Made by a program: the position numbers and the translations under genes. 46,978 nucleotides of DNA from Clostridiaceae bacterium (lineage in GTDB: Bacteria; Bacillota; Clostridia; Oscillospirales; Acutalibacteraceae): positions 1 to 46,978 of the forward strand of contig JAEEUW010000004.1 in NCBI GenBank assembly GCA_016290665.1, written 5' to 3'. Positions 1 to 9,059 of this stretch are shown in pieces. Position 1 is the first letter of the stretch; each line of letters starts with the position of its first letter. The notes beneath the pieces were generated by a model. That model saw only the letters and a list, made by a program, of their open reading frames with translations, was not told where the DNA came from and did no database searches.

Positions 1-1156
1 CGAGGAACAGGCAGCGCTCAAAGTCCTTGTAGCCGAGTTTTTTGAGCACCGGCGCCAGCGGCGTTTCGTCCACGTTATAGAGGTGGAGCATCAGCGAGGT
101 TTCCTCGGGGTCCGACAGACGGAACACCGACGAATAGCCGCATTCGCACTGCATCATTTCGCGGGCGGCCTCCATAGCGACCTCCCAGCTTTTGAACATA
201 TAGGAGAAGCGCACGCGGTTTTCGGGCATCCAGCGGAAGACTTTCAGCGTGACCTCGGTCAGCACGCCGAAGGTGCCCTCGCTGCCCATCATGATCTGGT
301 TGAGGTTCGGGCCGGTCGCTTCACGCGGGTAATGGCTCGTTTCGATTTTGCCGATCGGCGTCGCGTATTTCTGCGACAGAACGATGTCCGCGATCGTGCC
401 GTAATAGGTGCTGTTCTGGCCGGCGCCGCGCGTGACCACCCAGCCGCCGACCGAGCTGTATTCGAACGACTGCGGGAAGTGGCCGCAGGTGTAGCTGCGC
501 TTCGCGCCGAAGAGGGCGGGCGCGTTCTGCAGCGTTTCCTCCAGCTTCGGGCCCGACATGCCGGCCTGCACGGTGATGGTCTGGTCGGTTTCGTTGAAGC
601 GGATCACCTTGTTGAAGTTGCGGCGCATATCCAGCGAGACGCCGCCCCTGACCGGCTCCACGCCGCGGGTGACGGAGGAGCCGCCGCCGTAGACATAGAG
701 CGGAAGCTTTTGCTCTGTGACGTAGGCGACGATTTTTTCAATCTGTTCGCTCGTTTCGGGGAAGACCACCAGATCGGGAAGCGAATCGAAGCGGCGGTGG
801 CGCATGCGCAGAAGGTCGTACATCGTCTGGCCGTAGGCGACGGCAAGGCGGTCGTAATCGCTTTGCGACACGTTCTGCTCGCCGACGATGGCGGCGATGG
901 CGGCCACGTGGGCGTCGTCGATCTGCGGCGCGTGCGCGGGGCCGAGGGTCACCGGCTCCATGCCGATGTCGTCGTTGTACTGCCGGAAATCGTCGTCTTT
1001 CAGATTGCAGCGGGTCTTGACGTAGTTGTAAAGGCTCTCTTTGGGATACTTGAAGAAGTCGGGGTCGCCCCAGCGGAAGATGGAACGGTAGCTGTTTTCG
1101 GGCGCGCGGTCCAGCACCCACTTCGGTTCAAAGCCCTTGTACGGTTTTGTGCTCAC
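1..1156 (-). CDS. FAD-linked oxidase (FAD_binding_4 family), 3' end outside window
   Basis: About 385 codons lie in the window; the C-terminus is cut off by the left edge. The fold looks like the PCMH-type FAD-binding oxidases (glycolate oxidase GlcD, alkyl-dihydroxyacetonephosphate synthase). I see LPDLVVFPETSEQIEKIV followed by YVYGGGSSVTRG, the FAD-pyrophosphate loop, then GGVSLDMRR and IMMGSEGTFGVLTEV, all characteristic of the family. The start is GTG at 1156, because AGGAGGA sits 8 nt upstream and the preceding kinase stops inside the same GTGA overlap. That overlap indicates translational coupling. It is the last visible gene of a minus-strand operon. The substrate is uncertain: the kinase and GlpA-like neighbours suggest a 2-hydroxyacid, polyol or glycerone phosphate. 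An alkyl-DHAP-synthase-like role in ether lipids is an alternative I cannot exclude. Confidence 0.85.
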   Translation of the reverse strand, partial: MSTKPYKGFEPKWVLDRAPENSYRSIFRWGDPDFFKYPKESLYNYVKTRCNLKDDDFRQYNDDIGMEPVTLGPAHAPQIDDAHVAAIAAIVGEQNVSQSDYDRLAVAYGQTMYDLLRMRHRRFDSLPDLVVFPETSEQIEKIVAYVTEQKLPLYVYGGGSSVTRGVEPVRGGVSLDMRRNFNKVIRFNETDQTITVQAGMSGPKLEETLQNAPALFGAKRSYTCGHFPQSFEYSSVGGWVVTRGAGQNSTYYGTIADIVLSQKYATPIGKIETSHYPREATGPNLNQIMMGSEGTFGVLTEVTLKVFRWMPENRVRFSYMFKSWEVAMEAAREMMQCECGYSSVFRLSDPEETSLMLHLYNVDETPLAPVLKKLGYKDFERCLFL

Positions 1157-2712
1157 GGTGTCGTCCTCCTTTTCTTGATCGCTGCCAGCGCCTTGTCTAC
1201 GGGGTGCAGACGGCCGGGCAGTCTGGTATAGGCGGCTCTGTAATAATCCATATAGATTTCATGGACCTCCGGGTCGGGGGCAAAGGTGTCTTTCATCTGC
1301 ACCATGTGCGAGATGGCGTCGTCGTAATCCGCGAAGACGCCCTTTGCCACAAAGGCAACCATGGCCGCGCCGACGGCGCTGGCCTCGTGGGTCTGGATCC
1401 GGCTGACCGGCAGACCGAACAGGTCGGCCGCCATCTGGCAGACCACGTCGCTGCGCGCGCCGCCGCCGCCGGCGAACAGGGCCTTCACGGTCTGCTTCGA
1501 GCGCTTCTCCATCGTGGAAAGACCGTGATACAGCTCCAGCAGGATGCCTTCGATGATGGCGCGGTAGAGATGATAGCGGGTGTGATAATCGGCAAAGCCG
1601 ACGATGGCGCCGCGGGCGCTGGGATTGGTGATGCCCGGCGTCCAGAACGGCTGCAGCAGCAGGCCGTCGCTGCCCGGCGGAATCGCTTTGATCTGCTCGT
1701 CCAGATACTGCTCGGCGGAGATGCCGCGCTTGTCGGCCTCGCGCCTGTCGGCGGCGCCGAACTGCTCAATGAACCACGACAGCATCCAGAAGCCGCGGAA
1801 AACCTCAAACTCGGGGTTGAACAGATCGTTCGGCACGGCGGGATAGGCCGGCATGAACGGCTGCGGCTCAAAGTAGTCCTTGACGGCCATCTGCAGCGTG
1901 GCCGTGGTGCCGAACGACACGGCCGCCCGGTCGGCGTGGACCACCGAAAGGCCCAGCGTCTCGCAGCCCTTGTCGGACCCGGCGGCAATCAGCGGCAGGC
2001 CGGCGGGGATGCCGGTGCGCGCGGCCGCCTCTTCAGTGATCGGGCCGATCACCGTGCCCGAGGGCACGAGGTCGCACAGCTTTTCCTGCGGCACGTTGCA
2101 CACGCAGCGGGTCAGGTCGTTTTCCTTCATCCAGCGGCGGTTTTTGTAATCGAACGGCACGTGGCCGATCACGTTGGCCACGGAGTCGGCCAGCACGCCG
2201 GTCAGCTTATAGTGGAGATAGGCGGGCAGCATCACGTATTTCGCCGTGTTTGCCCAAAGCTCCGGCTCGTTCTGCATCAGCCAGTTGGCTTTTGTGGCGC
2301 GGAAGAGGATGCGGACCGATTCGCCCATGCCGACCAGCGAAAACAGCGCCGATTTGAGCGGCGGGATCCGGCCCTTGTCGTCCGCCTGCCGTTCGTCGAG
2401 CCAAAGGATGATGTCGCGCAGGGGACGGTTCTCCGCGTCCAGACAGAGCACCGTGTCGCGGATGCAGGTCAGCGAGACCGCGATCAGGCGATCCCGTTTG
2501 TCCCGGTTGCGGTCCAGCAGCCTTTTTGAAAGCTCCGCAATGGCGTCAAAATAGAAATCGGGCCGCTGCTCCGCCCACCCGGGCTGCCGGGAAACGTAGG
2601 GCGTTTCGTATTTTTGCTGCACCATGTCTTCAAAGCCGCCGGTTTCGTTGACCAGCAGACACCGGGCGCTCTGGGTGCCGATGTCAAAGGTCAGAACAAG
2701 GGGATGTTCCAT
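1153..2712 (-). CDS. FGGY-family carbohydrate kinase (glycerol/xylulose kinase-like)
   Basis: This 519-residue protein has the normal length for FGGY kinases, which phosphorylate a sugar or polyol with ATP in the cytoplasm. The N-terminal phosphate loop is DIGTQSAR (residues 10-17). The region between the domains has AGSDKGCETLG (about 245) and SFGTTATLQ (about 265). The adenosine loop is FAGGGGARSDVVCQM (about 413-427), followed by ASAVGAAMVAF. The ATG at 2712 is preceded by a GGAGG-type site. The gene lies 14 nt after the DUF1667 gene and overlaps the next gene by 4 nt. The operon (GlpA-like, NAD/FAD oxidoreductase, DUF1667) argues for glycerol or a related polyol, but the sequence does not look like a textbook glycerol kinase, so I do not assign glpK. 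Confidence 0.9.
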   Translation of the reverse strand: MEHPLVLTFDIGTQSARCLLVNETGGFEDMVQQKYETPYVSRQPGWAEQRPDFYFDAIAELSKRLLDRNRDKRDRLIAVSLTCIRDTVLCLDAENRPLRDIILWLDERQADDKGRIPPLKSALFSLVGMGESVRILFRATKANWLMQNEPELWANTAKYVMLPAYLHYKLTGVLADSVANVIGHVPFDYKNRRWMKENDLTRCVCNVPQEKLCDLVPSGTVIGPITEEAAARTGIPAGLPLIAAGSDKGCETLGLSVVHADRAAVSFGTTATLQMAVKDYFEPQPFMPAYPAVPNDLFNPEFEVFRGFWMLSWFIEQFGAADRREADKRGISAEQYLDEQIKAIPPGSDGLLLQPFWTPGITNPSARGAIVGFADYHTRYHLYRAIIEGILLELYHGLSTMEKRSKQTVKALFAGGGGARSDVVCQMAADLFGLPVSRIQTHEASAVGAAMVAFVAKGVFADYDDAISHMVQMKDTFAPDPEVHEIYMDYYRAAYTRLPGRLHPVDKALAAIKKRRTTP

Positions 2713-2726
2713 GTCTGCTTCCTCCT

Positions 2727-3092
2727 TTATGCGTCCGTTTCTTTTAATACACTGCTCGTGGCGACGACGTCAACGCCGAGGCCGAGCACGTTTTCCAATA
2801 CGACGTCGCCGCGGCCGAGCCGCGTGCGGACGGTGGTGCGGTTGATTTCGCGCATCACGTCGAAGATCCGGCTTTTCGGAATCTCAGCGGAAACGCGGAC
2901 GGGCAGCACCGGCACGCCGGGAAACGCGGTGCGCACCGTGGTGCAGATGGTGCGGCGCGGGTCGCGCGTTTCGCTTTCGGCAAAGGCGGCGCCGCGCTTG
3001 CAGCCGTTGCCGGTGACGGTCAGCCTGCCGTTCTCTTCGGCAAGCTGCATCCGGCAGCCGCGGGGACAGACGATACAGACCAGCTCTTTCAT
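2727..3092 (-). CDS. DUF1667 family Cys-rich small protein
   Basis: This 121-aa protein belongs to the DUF1667 group, which typically sits beside GlpA/GlpB-like flavoproteins in anaerobic Firmicutes. Four conserved cysteines lie near the N-terminus (C6, C9, C13, C31; CxxCxxxC then CKRG), consistent with an Fe-S or other metal site. The C-terminal half (IFDVMREINRTTVRTRLGRG, then ENVLGLGVDVVATSS) matches the family pattern. Its ATG overlaps the TGA of the upstream oxidoreductase by 4 nt, so the two are probably made in step and may form one complex. By analogy with the anaerobic glycerol-3-phosphate dehydrogenase, it could be the small electron-transfer or anchoring subunit; that is inference. 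Confidence 0.88.
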   Translation of the reverse strand: MKELVCIVCPRGCRMQLAEENGRLTVTGNGCKRGAAFAESETRDPRRTICTTVRTAFPGVPVLPVRVSAEIPKSRIFDVMREINRTTVRTRLGRGDVVLENVLGLGVDVVATSSVLKETDA

Positions 3093-4363
3093 GTGCGCAC
3101 CTCCTTTTGCCGTTTCAGTTCGAACCGCACGACGCTTTGCCCGGTCAGACCCCAGTCGGCCGTCTGCAGCGTGAGCTGTTCCATTTCGGGCGGCCGCAGA
3201 AAGGCGTACTTTTTGGAAAAGACAGCCCTGCCGTCCACGGTGATCTCCAGCGTGCAGGCGTTCTCCTCGCCGCGGGAACGGAAATAGACCGTGAGCGGAT
3301 CCTTCCCGCCGGTGAGGTCGAGCGTCTGCGGCACCAGACAGAGCAGGTCGTCCGACGGCTGCAGCTCAACGAGCGTGCGTGCGTGCGGCGCATAGCGGGC
3401 GGCGGCACGGCCGGCCTGCTCGCCGTTTTGCGATACGTAGTCCACCAGATCGTTGACGTGCAGCGCGTTGCCGCAGCAGAACACGCCGTCCACGCTCGTC
3501 ATGCAGTCGTTGTCGCAGACGGGGCCTCTGGTGCGCCCGTCGAGCCGCACGCCGAGCGATTCGGCCAGCTCGTTTTCGGGAATCAGGCCGACGGAGAGAA
3601 TCAGCGCGTCGCAGTCCACGCGGCGCTCCGTGCCGGGAATCGGCCGCATGCGGTCGTCCACTTCGGCAATTTCCACGCCCTCCAGGCGGTCGGCGCCGAA
3701 CACGCGGGTCACGGTATGGGAAAGATACAGCGGAATGTCGTAATCATAAAGGCATTGGTGCAGGTTGCGCGTCAGGCCGGAAGGGGTCGGCTTCACTTCA
3801 TAGACGCCGAGCACCTCGGCGCCCTCCAGCGTCAGCCGCCGCGCCATAATCAGGCCGATGTCGCCCGAGCCGAGGATGACGCACCGTCTGGTCGGCATCA
3901 GACCCAGCAGATTGGTGAAATGCTGGGCGGTGCCCGCCGTGAACACCCCGGCGGGGCGGGTGCCGTGGATGGAGACCTGCTTCGCCGTCCGTTCGCGGCA
4001 GCCGGTGGCGAGCACCAGCGCTTTGGCCGTCACCGTCCAAACGCCGCCGCGGTCCACGGCGTGGACGCAGAAGGCGCCGTCGTCCGGACGGTCGATCTTT
4101 GTCACGAAGGTCAGCGTGCGCGCTTCGATCTGCCGCGCGCGCAGTTCGTCGATGAACCGCTCGGCGTATTCGGGGCCGCTGAGCTTTTCGCCGAAGCGCA
4201 AAAGGCCGAAGCCGTCGTGGATGCATTGCTTGAGAATGCCGCCGAGCCGCGCCTCGCGCTCCAGCAGCAGCACCTTCGCGCCTTCGTCGTGCGCGCTGAT
4301 CGCCGCGGCAAGACCCGCCGGGCCGCCGCCGATCACGATCACGTCATAGAAGGATGCCGTCAT
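3089..4363 (-). CDS. NAD(P)/FAD-dependent oxidoreductase (GlpB-like position)
   Basis: This 424-aa protein is a two-dinucleotide-domain flavoprotein. The FAD Rossmann motif is IGGGPAG (11-17), followed by an acidic residue at the end of the second strand (LLLERE). ATGCRER (119-125) is the second FAD-contact loop. The NAD-binding motif is GSGDIG (165-170). The C-terminal FAD segment is VDGVFCCGNALHVNDLVDY. A C-terminal sandwich-like tail of about 80 residues (after TLDLTGGKD) follows the flavin core. It starts at 4363, overlapping the upstream gene by 4 nt, and its own stop overlaps DUF1667 by 4 nt. Orthologous gene sets usually reoxidise or work beside GlpA-like dehydrogenases. The exact substrate is not readable from the sequence. 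Confidence 0.88.
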   Translation of the reverse strand: MTASFYDVIVIGGGPAGLAAAISAHDEGAKVLLLEREARLGGILKQCIHDGFGLLRFGEKLSGPEYAERFIDELRARQIEARTLTFVTKIDRPDDGAFCVHAVDRGGVWTVTAKALVLATGCRERTAKQVSIHGTRPAGVFTAGTAQHFTNLLGLMPTRRCVILGSGDIGLIMARRLTLEGAEVLGVYEVKPTPSGLTRNLHQCLYDYDIPLYLSHTVTRVFGADRLEGVEIAEVDDRMRPIPGTERRVDCDALILSVGLIPENELAESLGVRLDGRTRGPVCDNDCMTSVDGVFCCGNALHVNDLVDYVSQNGEQAGRAAARYAPHARTLVELQPSDDLLCLVPQTLDLTGGKDPLTVYFRSRGEENACTLEITVDGRAVFSKKYAFLRPPEMEQLTLQTADWGLTGQSVVRFELKRQKEVRT

Positions 4364-6090
4364 GCGTTCTCGCCTCCTTCCCCGTCCTTGGTGGTTCGCC
4401 AGTTGATGACAGAAGCGGCCGACGATTTGCGCACGGCGGTCGGTTCGGTCTTCAGAAAATCGGCGATGATCTTTGTCACGAGCGGCGAACAGAAGCCGCC
4501 CTGGCAGCGGCCCATGCCGGGCCGCACGCGCTTTTTGATCCCGTCCAGCGTGGGCACGCAGATCGGCGCGCGCAGCGCGTCGAGGATCTCGCCCTTGCTG
4601 ATTTCTTCGCAGCGGCAGACGATCTCGCCGTAATCGGGATTTTGCCGGATCATGGCGTCGCGGTCTTCGTCAGACATCTCGCGCAAAACGGGGACGCCCT
4701 TACGGATCGGATTGAACGCCGGGTTCTTTTCCACGGGCCGCGTCTTTTGCAGCATCTCCACGGCCATCTGCGCCACGTCCTCGGCCACGGCGGGGGCCGT
4801 CGTCAGCCCCGGCGACTGAATCCCGGCGCAGTGGATCAGGTTTTCGGTGTTCCGCCCGGGCTCGATCACATAGTCCTCCTCGAACGTCGGGGCGCGCACG
4901 CCGGTGAAATAGGTGATGATGTCGCGTTCGGAAAGCGCGGGCATGGTGCCCTTTTGCCGGTCGAATACCGTGCGGATGCTTTCCGGGTGTGTGGCGACGT
5001 TTTCTTTTTCGCGGGTTTCCACGGCGTCGGGCCCGGCCAGCAGGTTGCCGTGCACGGTGTGCAGCAGGCCGCCGCCCTTGGAATGGGTCTTGCCGTGGAC
5101 GCTCAGCTCCTTGACCGACGCGATCGACTGCAGCCAGGCGCCGGCCTTCTTGTCCAGAATCGAATTTGTGCCGCGGCGCGGGTGGATCGAATAGAAGCGG
5201 TCGTTCGCCATCTTTGCAATCTCTTCGGCGAACACGCCGGCGGCGTTGATCACGAGCTTCGGATGCAGGGTGCCGCGGTTGGTCCGAACGGCGGTGATGC
5301 GGCCGTCCTCCACGGTCATGCCGAGCACGGCGGTGTTCAGCCGCACGCGCGCGCCGTTCTGCACGGCGTTTTCGGCATAGGCGATGGTCAGCCCGTAGGG
5401 GCAGACGCAGCCCGCGCTGGGGTTATAGAGCGCGAAGGCCGTGTCGGGCGCGAGGTTCGGCTCGCGCGCCAGCAGCTCTTTGGCCGAAAGCAGCTTGGTG
5501 TCCTCAATCCCGTCGTGATGCTTGCGCCAGAAGGCATAGAGCGCGATCAGCGGGAACAGGGCGCGTTTTTTGAACACGACGTATTGCCCGACCCGCCGGA
5601 ACGGCACGTCGAGCTCTTTGCAGACCCGGTCATACATCCGGTTGGCCGGGCGGATATATTTGTGCTTGAGCGAGCCCTTGCCCAGATCGATGCCCGGGTG
5701 GACCTCGCCGTCGTTGCGGCCCGAGGCCTGCAGCGCGAGATCGGCTTCCTTTTCCGTCAGCAGCACGTCGAGCTGCCATCTGGTCAGCTCCCGCGCAATC
5801 GAGGCGCCGGAGACGCCGCCGCCGATCACCAGCACGTCGGGCGCGTCGCCCTCCAGCGAAGCGTCGCTGTCTGCGGGCAGGCGCATGGGCGCGTCCGCCG
5901 GGCCGGTGCAGACGATGTCGTTCAGCACGTGGACGGTGCTGTTTTTGACCGCCGCCGTCTGGCAGGCGGCCACGACGTCCGCCCAGTCGTCCAGTTCGCC
6001 GCGCAGCACAACGCAGCCGTTTTCCGCCGAAGCGCGGACCCGGCCGCCGAACTGTTTTTGCAGGGTTTTGTTCAGCTTTGAAAGGTTCAT
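4360..6090 (-). CDS. GlpA-like FAD-dependent dehydrogenase with C-terminal BFD-type [2Fe-2S] domain
   Basis: This 576-aa protein is the first gene of the operon. The core is a DAO-type flavoprotein: DVLVIGGGVSGASIARELT (85-103), then ASGRNDGEVHPGIDLGKGSL, as in glycerol-3-phosphate dehydrogenases. The C-terminal region has cysteines C492, C494, C529 and C534 (CRC, then RCQGGFC), the BFD-like 2Fe-2S arrangement seen in GlpA. Before the flavin domain there is an extra segment of about 80 residues with a BON-like pattern (VVLRGELDDW, then TVHVLNDIV). The start at 6090 has GGAGGG 5 nt upstream and a promoter at 6123-6151. Predicted role: cytoplasmic or membrane-associated oxidation of glycerol-3-phosphate or a similar polyol phosphate. 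No quinone or cytochrome partner is visible here. Confidence 0.88.
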   Translation of the reverse strand: MNLSKLNKTLQKQFGGRVRASAENGCVVLRGELDDWADVVAACQTAAVKNSTVHVLNDIVCTGPADAPMRLPADSDASLEGDAPDVLVIGGGVSGASIARELTRWQLDVLLTEKEADLALQASGRNDGEVHPGIDLGKGSLKHKYIRPANRMYDRVCKELDVPFRRVGQYVVFKKRALFPLIALYAFWRKHHDGIEDTKLLSAKELLAREPNLAPDTAFALYNPSAGCVCPYGLTIAYAENAVQNGARVRLNTAVLGMTVEDGRITAVRTNRGTLHPKLVINAAGVFAEEIAKMANDRFYSIHPRRGTNSILDKKAGAWLQSIASVKELSVHGKTHSKGGGLLHTVHGNLLAGPDAVETREKENVATHPESIRTVFDRQKGTMPALSERDIITYFTGVRAPTFEEDYVIEPGRNTENLIHCAGIQSPGLTTAPAVAEDVAQMAVEMLQKTRPVEKNPAFNPIRKGVPVLREMSDEDRDAMIRQNPDYGEIVCRCEEISKGEILDALRAPICVPTLDGIKKRVRPGMGRCQGGFCSPLVTKIIADFLKTEPTAVRKSSAASVINWRTTKDGEGGENA

Positions 6091-6122
6091 GATGACCCTC
6101 CGATTTCGCTTTTCTCAGGTTA

Positions 6123-6151
6123 ATCATACACCGCGCCCTGCGGTTTGTCAA
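6123..6151 (-). promoter_or_regulatory. Promoter of the glp-like operon
   Basis: Read on the minus strand: TTGACA, 17 nt, TATGAT, about 33 nt upstream of the GlpA-like start codon. It faces away from the GH51 promoter, so the two operons share a divergent control region of about 155 nt. Confidence 0.75.
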
Positions 6152-6185
6152 TCGGTTTGCGCGCGCGGGGGACGATACTTTTTTA

Positions 6186-6215
6186 TTGACTTTATCCGCG
6201 GTTTTATATTATAAT
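6186..6215 (+). promoter_or_regulatory. Promoter of the GH51 gene
   Basis: TTGACT, 18 nt, TATAAT, ending 31 nt before the start codon at 6247; a GGGAGGG ribosome site follows at 6234-6240. Confidence 0.7.
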
Positions 6216-6246
6216 CAAACCGAAGATCAAACCGGGAGGGAATACA

Positions 6247-8985
6247 ATGAAATATACTGTGCTTGCAAAGTTGCGCCGATGGTTCGCCGCGATCGCCGCG
6301 CTGCTGGCGACGTTCTGCGCGGGCAAAACGCCGCCTGCGCCGGAGCCGGTGCGCCCGGAAGCGAACACCGTGAGCGCCTACAGCGCCGAAGACGCCGATT
6401 ACGGGCTGCAGATCAGCGCCGACGAAGCGGTCGACGAGATCAGCGACCTGCTGTTCGGCATCTTCTTTGAGGATATCAACTTCGCGGCGGACGGCGGGCT
6501 TTACGCCGAAAAGGCGGTCAACCGTTCGTTCGAATACACCGCGCTTGCCCGGGACGACGCGCTCTACGGCTGGAGCGCCGTCGGCGGCGCTGCGCTGCGC
6601 GTGGAAGACGCGAAGCCCGACGAGGCGCTGAACGAAAACAACCCGTCCTTCGCCGTGGTTACAAACGGCACGGACGCACCCGCCGGACTTGCGAACCGCG
6701 GCTTCCTGGACGGGATGAGCATCGAAAAGGATGCGGATTACCGCCTGTCGTTCTATGCGAAAAGCGCCGATTACACCGGCCCGGTCACGGCGCAGCTCTG
6801 CGTCGGGGAGACCGTGGCCGCCGAAGCGTCTGTTCCTGCCGTTGCGTCGGCGTGGACAAAATATGCGCTGACGCTGCAAGCGGACACAACGGCAAACGCG
6901 GACGTAACATTGCGCCTGCTGTTCGGCAATGGCACCGTCTGCTTCGACATGGTTTCGCTGTTCCCGACCGACACCTACAAGGGCCGCGAAAACGGCATGC
7001 GCAAGGATCTGGGCCTGATGCTCGAAGAACTGCACCCGCGGTTTCTGCGGTTCCCCGGCGGCTGCGTGATCGAAGGCGTTGACAAAAACAGCGCCTACAG
7101 CTGGAAAGATTCCATCGGTACAGGCAGCGACGGTCTGCCGCTGGAATTTGAAGGCACCTTCGGCAACATCGCCGCGCGCAAACAGGGCGTGAACCTCTGG
7201 ACGGATCTTGCCGCCACGGACGATCCGCTTCCTTGCTTCATGAGCTACGGCCTCGGCTTCTTTGAATTCTTCCAGTTGGCCGAAGACCTCGGCGCGGCGC
7301 CGGTGCCGGTGCTCAACTGCGGCCTGTTCTGCCAGATGCGCGGCCGCGGCCCTGTGGCGATGGACGACCCCGCCTTTGCGCAGTACGTGCAGGATATGCT
7401 CGACCTCGTGGAGTTCTGCCGCGGCGGCGCGGACACCACCTGGGGCAAGGTGCGCGTTTCGCTGGGGCACCCGGAACCGTTCGATCTGCCGTTCATCGCG
7501 ATCGGCAACGAGAACGAGGGCACAGACTATTATGAGCGCTTCACCGCGTTCCGGCAGGCGTTTGACGACGCCAAGGCGCAGAATCCCGCCCTGTTTGGCG
7601 GCACGGAGCTGATCTATTCCGCCGGCGCCACCGACGCGACCCACGGCGCGCACTATATCAAGTCCTATGAATACGCAAAGCAGTGGCTGGAGCTGCACCC
7701 GGACAAGACCGCGCGCGACTTTGCCGGCGCCACCGAGCAGCACTACTATAACGACCCGGAATGGTTCCTGCAGAACGCCGACTACTATGACCGCGGCGTC
7801 TACGGCCGCACCGACGACGCCATCACCGCCACCCGCTACGGCGGCGCGATCCCCGTGTTCCTCGGCGAATACGCCGCCCGGTCCAACCGGCTGCGCGCCG
7901 CGCTGGCCGAAGCGGCCTATATGACGGGTCTGGAGCGCAACGGCGACATCGTGCGCATGGCCGCCTACGCGCCGCTGTTCGGCAACCTGACCGCGACCCA
8001 CTGGTCGCCCGACCTGATCTGGTTCAACAACCATCAGGTCACCGGCTCCATCAACTACTATGTGCAGAAGCTGTTCATGAACCATCAGGGCAGCGAACTG
8101 CTGCAGTCGGAACTGACCGGCGCGCTGGTGCCGCAAAAGGACATTGTCGGTAAGGTCGGCGTGGGCACCTGGTACACCTCGGCGGCGTTTGACAACGTGA
8201 AGGTGACCGATAACGAGACAGGCCGCGTGCTGGCCCGCGACTGCTTCACCGTGCCCGGCTATTTCATCAACTGGACCACGCCCACCGACGGCAAGTTCCG
8301 CACCCGGGGCGGCAAGCTGGTGCAGCTGAACACCGACATGACCTATTCCGAAACCGGCTCGGTCGCCTATTTCGGCGACGAGACGTGGTCGAACTACACC
8401 TATGAAGTCGACGCCCAAAAGCTGGCGGGACAGGAAGGCTTCATGATCTCCTTCGGCGTGCAGGACGTCAAAAACAACATCATCTGGAACATCGGCGGCT
8501 GGGACAACACCGTTTCCTGCCTGCAGATCATTGAAGACGGCGCGAAGACCGGTCAGATCCCCGGCACGGTGCGTCCGTTCACGGCCGAAGAGGGGAAGAC
8601 CTATCACCTGAAGATGGTGCTGAACGGCCGAAACGTCAAGTGCTATATCGACGACGAGCTCTACGTGGACTTTTCCACCGGCTCCAACTGCGAGGCGGAG
8701 GCTTATCAGGTCGTTTCCACAGACGAAAGCGGCGACGTCATCATCAAGCTGGTCAACGTGACCGATTCTGCCCGCACCTTTGCGGTGCAGATCGACACCG
8801 AAAAAGCGCTTGCGCCCGAGGCCGCCGTGTCGCAGCTCAGAGGGCAAAGCCTCGATGACGACAACATTCTCGGCCAGCCGGAGGCCTGCAAGATCGAAGA
8901 CTTCACGCTGACGGGCGTTTCGGACGCGTTCAACTACACGGCGCCGCAGTACTCCGTGACGGTGCTGCGCGTGCACCCGCAGTAA
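6247..8985 (+). CDS. Secreted GH51 alpha-L-arabinofuranosidase-like enzyme
   Basis: This 912-aa protein starts with a basic, hydrophobic export signal (LRRWFAAIAALLATFCAG) and a Pro-rich linker. The Cys there could be lipidated, but the lipobox is poor. A carbohydrate-binding-like beta domain (about 60-240) precedes the catalytic barrel. RFLRFPGGCVIEG is a GH51 hallmark. The presumed acid/base is E422 in IAIGNENEG and the nucleophile is E541 in LGEYAAR. A LamG/DUF1080-like sandwich (about 640-800; GYFINWTTPTDGKFRTRGGK onward) is inserted before the last strands of the C-terminal arabinofuranosidase domain (ending YSVTVLRVHP). The enzyme should release arabinofuranose from arabinan, arabinoxylan or arabinogalactan outside the cell. 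It is convergent with a GPH sugar symporter that may import the product. Confidence 0.88.
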   Translation: MKYTVLAKLRRWFAAIAALLATFCAGKTPPAPEPVRPEANTVSAYSAEDADYGLQISADEAVDEISDLLFGIFFEDINFAADGGLYAEKAVNRSFEYTALARDDALYGWSAVGGAALRVEDAKPDEALNENNPSFAVVTNGTDAPAGLANRGFLDGMSIEKDADYRLSFYAKSADYTGPVTAQLCVGETVAAEASVPAVASAWTKYALTLQADTTANADVTLRLLFGNGTVCFDMVSLFPTDTYKGRENGMRKDLGLMLEELHPRFLRFPGGCVIEGVDKNSAYSWKDSIGTGSDGLPLEFEGTFGNIAARKQGVNLWTDLAATDDPLPCFMSYGLGFFEFFQLAEDLGAAPVPVLNCGLFCQMRGRGPVAMDDPAFAQYVQDMLDLVEFCRGGADTTWGKVRVSLGHPEPFDLPFIAIGNENEGTDYYERFTAFRQAFDDAKAQNPALFGGTELIYSAGATDATHGAHYIKSYEYAKQWLELHPDKTARDFAGATEQHYYNDPEWFLQNADYYDRGVYGRTDDAITATRYGGAIPVFLGEYAARSNRLRAALAEAAYMTGLERNGDIVRMAAYAPLFGNLTATHWSPDLIWFNNHQVTGSINYYVQKLFMNHQGSELLQSELTGALVPQKDIVGKVGVGTWYTSAAFDNVKVTDNETGRVLARDCFTVPGYFINWTTPTDGKFRTRGGKLVQLNTDMTYSETGSVAYFGDETWSNYTYEVDAQKLAGQEGFMISFGVQDVKNNIIWNIGGWDNTVSCLQIIEDGAKTGQIPGTVRPFTAEEGKTYHLKMVLNGRNVKCYIDDELYVDFSTGSNCEAEAYQVVSTDESGDVIIKLVNVTDSARTFAVQIDTEKALAPEAAVSQLRGQSLDDDNILGQPEACKIEDFTLTGVSDAFNYTAPQYSVTVLRVHPQ

Positions 8986-9000
8986 CACGACAGACAACAG

Positions 9001-9033
9001 AAAACGGCCGCTGCGTTCTGCAGCGGCCGTTTT
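9001..9033. terminator. Bidirectional terminator between GH51 and GPH genes
   Basis: A perfect 14-bp inverted repeat (AAAACGGCCGCTGC and its complement) with a 5-nt loop lies between two convergent genes. Flanking A/T runs give a U-tract on both strands. Confidence 0.85.
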
Positions 9034-9059
9034 GACGGTGCGTTATTCTTTCGGTCGGC

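Noticed and set aside
6148-8997. A 949-codon minus-strand frame over the GH51 gene and similar plus-strand frames over 1147-6081
   Set aside because: They lie opposite recognised enzymes with intact catalytic motifs and have no support of their own.
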